From: Butyrivibrio sp.
GTDB taxonomy: Bacteria > Bacillota > Clostridia > Lachnospirales > Lachnospiraceae
NCBI GenBank assembly: GCA_024690485.1
Contig: JAILPB010000021.1
Coordinates: 1 to 64,000 of the forward strand
Direction of reading: 5' to 3'
DNA: 64,000 nt
Shown: one piece after another, positions 57,527-64,000 of the stretch
Layout of the letters: each line of letters begins with the position of its first letter
Numbering within the stretch: the first letter of the stretch is position 1
Notes under the pieces: generated by a model
What the model was told of the DNA's origin: nothing
The model's input: only the letters and a program-made list of their open reading frames with translations
The model's database searches: none
Position numbers and translations under genes: made by a program

Positions 57527-57745
57527 ATGTGCGTTGCATTACCCGGAAGGGTTACAAAATTAGAAGGAACAAAAGCAACTGTTGATTTTTCAGGAAACAT
57601 TGTTGTTGCTGAAGCCGGTCTCGTAAATGTAAAAATTGGAGACAGGGTTTTGGTTCATGCAGGCTGTATCATCCAGACCATGAGTGATGACGAGGCTGAT
57701 GAACTTGAGCAGCTTTTTTCTGAGATTGAAGATATTACGCTTTGA
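57527..57745 (+). CDS. hypC: Hydrogenase maturation factor HypC
   Basis: MCVALPGRVTKLEGTKATVDFSG, VHAGCIIQ. Confidence 0.95.
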   Translation: MCVALPGRVTKLEGTKATVDFSGNIVVAEAGLVNVKIGDRVLVHAGCIIQTMSDDEADELEQLFSEIEDITL

Positions 57746-57750
57746 TAAAT

Positions 57751-58797
57751 ATGAGTAAACTTGATGAAATAAAAGATATTTTAAAAAATTATGACGGCAA
57801 AGAAGTAAGATTTATGGAGGTTTGCGGAACACATACTGCAGCTATTTCCGAAAACGGAATACCCAGTATGCTTTCTCACAAGATCCATCTTATTTCAGGC
57901 CCCGGTTGCCCCGTATGTGTTACCGTTACTGCGGTAATAGATAAGCTTTGTGAGCTTGCCTGCACTGAGAATACTACGGTTTTAACATTTGGCGACCTTA
58001 TAAGAGTTAAGGGAAGTAGTCAGAGCCTTGCTGATGCAAGAGCAAACGGCGGAAGCGTTCAGATGCTGTATTCTCCCATGGATGCAGTAAAAATGGCAAA
58101 GGAACAAAAGGACAGGAATTTTGTTTTTGCTGCCATAGGTTTTGAGACAACAGCTCCTGTATATGCCATGGTGCTTGAAGAAGCCATAAGGCAGGAGGTT
58201 AAGAATCTAAAACTCCTTACTTCCCTTAAGACAATGCCTCAGGTTATCAGATGGGTTTGCGGTAACACTAATAATATAGACGGCTTTATTGCACCCGGTC
58301 ATGTTGCTGTAATAAGCGGATCTGATGAGTATGAGAAGCTATCAAATGAGACAGGCCTTCCTTTTGCAGTATCCGGCTTTGAGGGGACGCAGCTCCTTGC
58401 AGCTATATACGCTCTTACAGGAATGCAGGGAAAACCAGGCCTTAAGAACCTATATAAGGGCGTTGTAACTAAGGAAGGTAACGAGAAAGCAAGAAGCGAA
58501 GTTAACAAGTTCTTTGAGCCCTGCGATGCTGCATGGAGAGGAATGGGAGTTATCCCGGGATCCGGAATGATACTTAGAGAAGAGTATAAGGACTACGACG
58601 CAGGAAGCTACGGACTTGATGAAGATATCATGCCCAAGGGATGCAGCTGTGCAAGAGTTCTTACAGGAGAGATTTCTCCGGATGAGTGCCCTTTATTTGG
58701 AAAGGCCTGCACTCCGGAAAATGCTCATGGAGCATGCATGGTTTCTACTGAAGGAAGCTGCTATAACTATTATATTTCAGGAAGAAGAAAGAAATGA
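57751..58797 (+). CDS. hypD: Hydrogenase maturation factor HypD
   Basis: MEVCGTHT, GPGCPVCVT, GFETTAPVYA, CSCARVLTGEISPDECPLFGKACTPENAHGACMVSTEGSC; ATG 57751 (ORF track TTG 57742). Confidence 0.95.
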   Translation: MSKLDEIKDILKNYDGKEVRFMEVCGTHTAAISENGIPSMLSHKIHLISGPGCPVCVTVTAVIDKLCELACTENTTVLTFGDLIRVKGSSQSLADARANGGSVQMLYSPMDAVKMAKEQKDRNFVFAAIGFETTAPVYAMVLEEAIRQEVKNLKLLTSLKTMPQVIRWVCGNTNNIDGFIAPGHVAVISGSDEYEKLSNETGLPFAVSGFEGTQLLAAIYALTGMQGKPGLKNLYKGVVTKEGNEKARSEVNKFFEPCDAAWRGMGVIPGSGMILREEYKDYDAGSYGLDEDIMPKGCSCARVLTGEISPDECPLFGKACTPENAHGACMVSTEGSCYNYYISGRRKK

Positions 58798-59789
58798 AAA
58801 TTACAATGGCTCACGGAAGCGGCGGAGCTTCCACATCTGAACTTATAGATGGCGTTTTTGCCAAGCATTTTAAAAATGATGTACTTGATAAAATGGAGGA
58901 TTCTGCTGTTGTTCCCGGAAATAACCGTATTGCCGTAACAACAGACAGCTTTGTCGTAACTCCATATTTTTTCCCGGGCGGAGATATCGGCAGATTATCT
59001 GTTTGCGGAACTGTAAATGATCTACTTATGAGCGGCTCAAGACCTCAGTATTTAACCTGTGGTTGCATCCTTGAAGAAGGAATGGATATGGATGATCTTG
59101 ATAAGATCACCACGTCCATGGCAGAGACTGCAAAGGAAGCCGGAGTAAAGATAATAACAGGAGATACCAAGGTCGTTGAAAAACATGGAGATTTTGGCGG
59201 GATCATGATCAATACTTCAGGTATTGGTTTTGTGTCTGATGATATTGATTTATCTCCTAAAAACTGCAAGGATTCTGATGTGATAATCGTATCCGGTAAT
59301 CTCGGCGATCATCATGCGGCTATTCTTTCAGGCCGTATGAATATTACGAATGAGATAAAGTCTGACAATGCTCCTTTGGTGGAGATGGTATCTGCTCTTA
59401 TAGATAATAATATTGAAGTAAGAGCTATGAGAGATGTAACAAGAGGCGGTCTTGGAACTGTTCTTTCTGAGTTTGCACATGCGTCTTCCTGTGACATGCA
59501 TCTTTACAAGGAAAAGCTTCCTGTTAGTCCCGAGGTTTCTGATTTTTGCAGAATGCTTGGACTTGATCCTGTTTATATGGGCAATGAAGGAAAGATGATC
59601 GCTATTGTCAGCAAGAAAGATGCAGAAAAAGCAGTTGCTCTTATCAGAAATTCTAAGTACGGAGAAAATGCCTGCATTATAGGTGAAGTAAAGGCATCTA
59701 TAGACAGCAAAGTAATCTTGCATACAGAAATAGGCGGAGAGAGGATAATCGGACCTCTTTACGGAGAGGGACTTCCCAGAATCTGCTAA
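58794..59789 (+). CDS. hypE: Hydrogenase maturation factor HypE
   Basis: MAHGSGGASTSELIDGVF, TTDSFVVTPYFFPGGDIGRLSVCGTVNDLLMSG; C-terminal PRIC. Confidence 0.95.
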   Translation: MKITMAHGSGGASTSELIDGVFAKHFKNDVLDKMEDSAVVPGNNRIAVTTDSFVVTPYFFPGGDIGRLSVCGTVNDLLMSGSRPQYLTCGCILEEGMDMDDLDKITTSMAETAKEAGVKIITGDTKVVEKHGDFGGIMINTSGIGFVSDDIDLSPKNCKDSDVIIVSGNLGDHHAAILSGRMNITNEIKSDNAPLVEMVSALIDNNIEVRAMRDVTRGGLGTVLSEFAHASSCDMHLYKEKLPVSPEVSDFCRMLGLDPVYMGNEGKMIAIVSKKDAEKAVALIRNSKYGENACIIGEVKASIDSKVILHTEIGGERIIGPLYGEGLPRIC

Positions 59790-59844
59790 GATATGGCAGC
59801 GGCTATAGGGGTTAAATCCAGTGTTTATGCGGAATAATAAAATG

Positions 59845-59872
59845 TGTTCATAATTATTATTTGTGGTATAAT
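59845..59872 (+). promoter_or_regulatory. Candidate extended -10 promoter for the mecA-like gene
   Basis: TGTTCA, 16-bp spacer, TG-G-TATAAT. Confidence 0.5.
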
Positions 59873-59919
59873 AGCACTGTTATGTTTTTGGATTGACGCT
59901 TTTATAGCGAGGATTTTTT

Positions 59920-60750
59920 ATGAAGTTTACCAGAGTTAATAAGGATACTATAAATTGTATAATAACTGAGGATGATATGGACGAGCAGGGACTTAAGCTT
60001 GAGGACCTGTTTGAGAAGAGTCAGGAAGCTATGGATTTTCTCCACGGAGTTATGGAGAGAGCGGCACAGGAGGTTGATTACAAGCCCACAGGTGCATACA
60101 CACCTATGCAGATAACAGTTTTACCTGATCATTCCATTTCACTCACATTGTCGGAAAACACTGATGAAGCATTTGCTGAAATGCTTAAGAATCTAACTGA
60201 TAAAGCAGGACTTCGCTTTCCTAAGAATTTCCTTGAGGAGCTTGGAGATTCACCTGAAGAGGATAGGATTCCTAAGCTTAGCGAGTATCTGCAGAATCTT
60301 AAGGACTTTACAAATTCCGTGAAGGATATGGTAGAGAAGACCAGAAATGCAGCAAAGCCCACCGAAAAGCCTGCGAATGACCCTTCGGCGAAGAAGAGTG
60401 ACAAGAGAAAATCTAAGGCTTTGCAGAAAAATAATAATGAGCTTGATGAACTTGGATTTGATAAATTTGTTTTCCGTTTTGACAGTATGCGAACAGTAAT
60501 CAGTCTTTGCAGACAGATTCCTAAGAAAGTGAAAATCGCCGGAAGTCTTTATAAGGATTCTTCAAACGGCGACTACTATATGGTATTTAGCAGAATTGAT
60601 GAGAAGACAAAGCAGTTTGCTGCTGTATTCTCTGTATGTTATGAGTTCGGTAAATATGTAACTACAAGAGATTATGCTATCTATCACATGGATGAGACTT
60701 TTGATTGTATCTTAAGAAACAATGCAATTGAGAAACTCAGAAAACTGTAA
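59920..60750 (+). CDS. MecA/YpbH-like adaptor protein
   Basis: MKFTRVNKDTINCIITEDDMDEQGLKLEDLFEKSQEAMDFLHGVMERA N-domain and FVFRFDSMRTVISLCRQIP C-domain resemble MecA. Confidence 0.72.
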   Translation: MKFTRVNKDTINCIITEDDMDEQGLKLEDLFEKSQEAMDFLHGVMERAAQEVDYKPTGAYTPMQITVLPDHSISLTLSENTDEAFAEMLKNLTDKAGLRFPKNFLEELGDSPEEDRIPKLSEYLQNLKDFTNSVKDMVEKTRNAAKPTEKPANDPSAKKSDKRKSKALQKNNNELDELGFDKFVFRFDSMRTVISLCRQIPKKVKIAGSLYKDSSNGDYYMVFSRIDEKTKQFAAVFSVCYEFGKYVTTRDYAIYHMDETFDCILRNNAIEKLRKL

Positions 60751-60781
60751 AGATTTGTATTTAATTAATTGAACTGATAAG

Positions 60782-60808
60782 CGGCTTCTATTTTTGAGGC
60801 CGTTTTTT
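60782..60808 (+). terminator. Rho-independent terminator after the mecA-like gene
   Basis: cggcttc-tattttt-gaggccg stem and T6 tract. Confidence 0.8.
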
Positions 60809-60829
60809 CATATAATCATGGGATAAAAA

Positions 60830-61546
60830 ATGGACAGTGAGAAGATTAGATTAAACAAATACATAGCTCTTTGCGGTGTGTGTTCAAGAAGGGATGCCGA
60901 CGTGCTTATTGAACAGGGGAAGGTCACAGTCAACGGAGCTATTGCAGAAAATGGTGTAAAAATCGGAGATGGAGACCTTGTTTTGCTTGAAGGAAAAGCT
61001 TTAAGTTTGCCTAAAGAGCACGTGGTTCTTGCTTATAATAAACCTGTCGGAGTTACATGCACTGAGAAGGATGAGCATGCAGAGCGCACCATCATCGAGG
61101 ACTTAAACTATGACAGAAGAGTTACCTATGCCGGAAGGCTTGATAAAGACTCAGAAGGACTAATGATCCTTACAGATGACGGTGATCTTATTCAGGCTAT
61201 GATGAAGGGTATAAATGCTCACGAGAAGGAATATGTTGTTCAGGTAAATAAGAAGCTCACTGACAAGTTTTTAAAGCAGCTTGAAGGCGGAGTATATTTA
61301 TCTGATTTGCAGCAGACAACCAGGCCCTGTAAGACAAAGAGGGTTTCTGATGACTGCTTTAGAATAATTCTAACGCAAGGGTTAAACAGACAGATAAGGC
61401 GAATGTGCTCGACTTTTGGATATGAAGTCGTAAAGCTTAAGAGAGTAAGAATCATGAATATAGAGCTTAAGGGGCTTGAGCTTTCAGAGTACAGGGAGCT
61501 TCGTGGAGAGGAACTTGCTGAGCTATATAAGCTTGCAGGATTATAA
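60830..61546 (+). CDS. RsuA/RluB-family rRNA pseudouridine synthase
   Basis: S4-like RLNKYIALCGVCSRRDADVLIEQGKVTVNG; GRLDKDSEGLMILTDDGDL; QGLNRQIRRMCSTFGYEV. Confidence 0.93.
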   Translation: MDSEKIRLNKYIALCGVCSRRDADVLIEQGKVTVNGAIAENGVKIGDGDLVLLEGKALSLPKEHVVLAYNKPVGVTCTEKDEHAERTIIEDLNYDRRVTYAGRLDKDSEGLMILTDDGDLIQAMMKGINAHEKEYVVQVNKKLTDKFLKQLEGGVYLSDLQQTTRPCKTKRVSDDCFRIILTQGLNRQIRRMCSTFGYEVVKLKRVRIMNIELKGLELSEYRELRGEELAELYKLAGL

Positions 61547-61583
61547 TATACAGTTTGGAAAAAGGTTTTGAAAAGGGGATTTT

Positions 61584-63608
61584 ATGGCTGACGAGTTAAC
61601 TATTAAAAGATATAAAGAATTAACTGATACTATAAAGTATCATATGGATAGATATTACAATCAGGATGCACCTGAGATTTCTGACTTTGAGTATGACAAA
61701 CTCATGTCAGAACTTAAAGGTATTGAAAAGCAGCATCCCGAACTTGTAACTGCTGATTCTCCCACCCAGATAATAGGTGGTACTGCAAAAAGAGAAGCAG
61801 GAATTAAAGTAGAGCATAATGTTCCAATGCTTTCCATCGAGGATGTTTTCAATAAGGAAGATGTAACAGCATGGATAAATAAGGTTCATGAAAGACACCC
61901 TGAAGCGAAGTTTTCTGCCGAGCAGAAAATCGACGGACTTAGCATGACTCTTAGATATTCAAGGAGTACCAAAAAGCCCGGATTTATGGAACTTACTCTT
62001 GCAGAGACAAGAGGTGATGGAAGAATCGGCGAAGATGTTACCGTGAATGCTCTGGTCATCCCTGATGTTAAAAAAGAAATCGAATATGACGCAGATTACC
62101 TTGAACTTCGAGGTGAAGTATATATGTCCCATGAGGACTTTGACAGATTTAATGAGGAACAGGAAAAGGCAGGAAAGAAGCTCGCTGCTAATCCCAGAAA
62201 CCTTGCCGCAGGAACATTAAGACAGCTTGATAGTGCAATTACAAAGCAGCGCGGACTTCGAATGTTTGTGTTTAATATTCAGGAGGGCCCCTCTGAACTT
62301 ATGGAGAGTCATTGTAAGGGACTTGATACTCTTGAAAAACTGGGTATACCCGTAGTTTTCCATAAGATGTGCGAAAATGCACAGGATGTACTTGATACAA
62401 TAGATGAAATCGGCGAGGAAAGAGGTAATCTTACCTTTGATCTTGATGGCGCTGTAATTAAAGTGGATCATACAGCCTGGAGAGATGATTTCCCGGCAGG
62501 AAGTAAGTATTCCAGTGGTCATATAGCTTACAAGTATCCTCCGGAAGAGAGAATCGTTGTTATGGATGAAATTCTGGTGGATGTGGGAAGAACAGGAAAG
62601 CTCACATTTACAGGAAGTTTCCATGATAAAGAAACAGGAAAACCTGCAAGACTTTGCGGTACATCGGTATCAAGGGCAACTCTTCATAACCAGGATTATA
62701 TAAGAGATATGCATATCGGAATCGGAGGTGCATATAAGCTCTTTAAGTCAGGAGAGATCATTCCGAAGCTTAACGGCTGTGTTGAAGAACCACAGGAAGT
62801 TTTTGTAGCTCCCGACCACTGTCCTGTATGCGGTCATCTCCTTGAGAGGGAAGAAGATACAGCTGATATTAGATGCGTTAATCCTTCATGTCCTGCACAG
62901 GTTACAAGAACCATTGCATATTTTGTCTCAAGAGATGCAATGAACATCATGGGACTTGGAGATACACTTATTGAAGCACTTACTTCTGATGGTTATTTGA
63001 AGAGCTATGCCGATATCTATGATCTCTATAAATACAAAGATGAGATGATAGAAAAAGGCATAGTCGGTAAAGAGAAGAATACCGAAAAGCTTCTTTCTGA
63101 GATAGAAAAGTCAAAGGCAAATAACCCGGTACTGCTTCTTACGGGACTTGCTATCAGAAACGTTGGAAAAGCAACTGCAAGAGAAATCATGAAGCATTTT
63201 ACAGATCTTACGGAGCTGTTTAATGTAACAAGAGACGGATTTTTACAGATACCTGATATCGGAGAAACTACTGCAGGTGATCTCTATGAATTTTTCCACG
63301 ATGAGGAGAACAGGAGCCTTATCATGCGAATGAAGGAAGCCGGAGTTAATATGCAGGTTGAAGATGAAGAAGGAACTTCCGATAAGCTCTCAGGAATGAC
63401 TATAGTTGTTACAGGAACGCTTCCCAGCCTCGGAAGGAAGGAAGCTGAGGAGCTCATCGTTAAAAACGGCGGAAAAGCAGCTGGAAGCGTATCTAAAAAG
63501 ACCAGCATGGTTCTTGCAGGAGAAGCTGCAGGAAGTAAGCTCACAAAGGCTCAGGATCTTGGAATAAAGATCATAAATGAAGATGAGTTCTTGGAAATGT
63601 TAAAGTAA
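61584..63608 (+). CDS. ligA: NAD-dependent DNA ligase LigA
   Basis: AEQKIDGLSMTLRYS (KxDG), zinc finger CPVCGHLLEREEDTADIRCVNPSCPAQ, HhH and BRCT regions. Confidence 0.97.
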   Translation: MADELTIKRYKELTDTIKYHMDRYYNQDAPEISDFEYDKLMSELKGIEKQHPELVTADSPTQIIGGTAKREAGIKVEHNVPMLSIEDVFNKEDVTAWINKVHERHPEAKFSAEQKIDGLSMTLRYSRSTKKPGFMELTLAETRGDGRIGEDVTVNALVIPDVKKEIEYDADYLELRGEVYMSHEDFDRFNEEQEKAGKKLAANPRNLAAGTLRQLDSAITKQRGLRMFVFNIQEGPSELMESHCKGLDTLEKLGIPVVFHKMCENAQDVLDTIDEIGEERGNLTFDLDGAVIKVDHTAWRDDFPAGSKYSSGHIAYKYPPEERIVVMDEILVDVGRTGKLTFTGSFHDKETGKPARLCGTSVSRATLHNQDYIRDMHIGIGGAYKLFKSGEIIPKLNGCVEEPQEVFVAPDHCPVCGHLLEREEDTADIRCVNPSCPAQVTRTIAYFVSRDAMNIMGLGDTLIEALTSDGYLKSYADIYDLYKYKDEMIEKGIVGKEKNTEKLLSEIEKSKANNPVLLLTGLAIRNVGKATAREIMKHFTDLTELFNVTRDGFLQIPDIGETTAGDLYEFFHDEENRSLIMRMKEAGVNMQVEDEEGTSDKLSGMTIVVTGTLPSLGRKEAEELIVKNGGKAAGSVSKKTSMVLAGEAAGSKLTKAQDLGIKIINEDEFLEMLK

Positions 63609-63612
63609 AAAC

Positions 63613-63640
63613 TTGAACATGGCTGCTGTCATGGTACAAT
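63613..63640 (+). promoter_or_regulatory. Candidate promoter for metA
   Basis: TTGAAC, 16-bp spacer, TACAAT. Confidence 0.5.
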
Positions 63641-63681
63641 TTATTATTAAATAAAACCTAAACTTAAGGAGCATCATAGTT

Positions 63682-64000
63682 ATGCCTATTAAAATTTTAA
63701 ATGACCTGCCTGTCAGGGAAATACTTGAAAAAGAAAACATTTTTGTAGTTGATGAGAACAGGGCTATGCATCAGGATATCCGTTCTCTTAATATCTGTAT
63801 ATTAAACTTAATGCCACTTAAAGAGGACACAGAGCTTCAGCTTTTGAGGTCACTTTCAAATACACCTCTTCAGATTGACGTATCCTTTATGCGTGTATCA
63901 AGCCACAAATCACTTAATACATCGCCCAATCACCTTAACAGATTTTATCACACCTTTGATGAGCTTAAGGATAATACCTATGACGGACTTATCATTACTG
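63682..64000 (+). CDS. metA: Homoserine O-acyltransferase MetA, N-terminal part (truncated by window end)
   Basis: [65 protein letters not shown]. Confidence 0.93.
   Translation, partial: MPIKILNDLPVREILEKENIFVVDENRAMHQDIRSLNICILNLMPLKEDTELQLLRSLSNTPLQIDVSFMRVSSHKSLNTSPNHLNRFYHTFDELKDNTYDGLIIT

Noticed and set aside
1-64000. CRISPR arrays, transposons, prophage, tRNA or rRNA genes
   Set aside because: No regularly spaced repeats, transposase/integrase motifs, or recognisable tRNA/rRNA segments seen on reading.

Overview
The window is about 64 kb of gene-dense, AT-leaning bacterial DNA. Almost every gene is on the + strand. Gene content and order suggest a motile Clostridia/Lachnospiraceae relative, Butyrivibrio-like; this is inference, since no 16S is present. 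Reading left to right: (1) the 3' end of a P-type metal ATPase, then a serine hydrolase, purine salvage genes, a MutS-like ATPase, RNase HI and transaldolase; (2) a very large GGDEF/EAL protein, a ROK glucokinase, a MATE transporter, a GH13 amylase, dUTPase and a Gld-like ABC exporter with a DUF4340 protein; (3) a long flagellar/chemotaxis cluster (flbD-motAB-fliL-fliM-fliY-cheY-fliOPQR-flhBAFG-PilZ-cheB-cheA-cheW-cheC-cheD-orf-sigD) followed by a less understood tail (DUF342/FapA-like, two small ORFs, and a MltG-N-like envelope protein); (4) rpsB-tsf and minCDE; (5) a MarR regulator, a six-subunit Ech-type [NiFe] hydrogenase and hypFCDE; (6) a MecA-like adaptor, a pseudouridine synthase, ligA and the start of metA. 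I found no mobile elements, CRISPR arrays, rRNA or tRNA. I do not see a clearly new defence or biosynthetic system. The best second-look items are the putative MarR operators shared by the marR and ech promoters, the dyad-overlapped promoters in the flagellar cluster, a start-codon-spanning hairpin before cheA, the degenerate EAL domain in the GGDEF/EAL protein, the Met-rich linker in FliY, the altered G3 motif in FlhF, the TM-anchored MutS-like protein, and the uncharacterised post-sigD gene module. All assignments are from reading by eye; no searches or folding were run.
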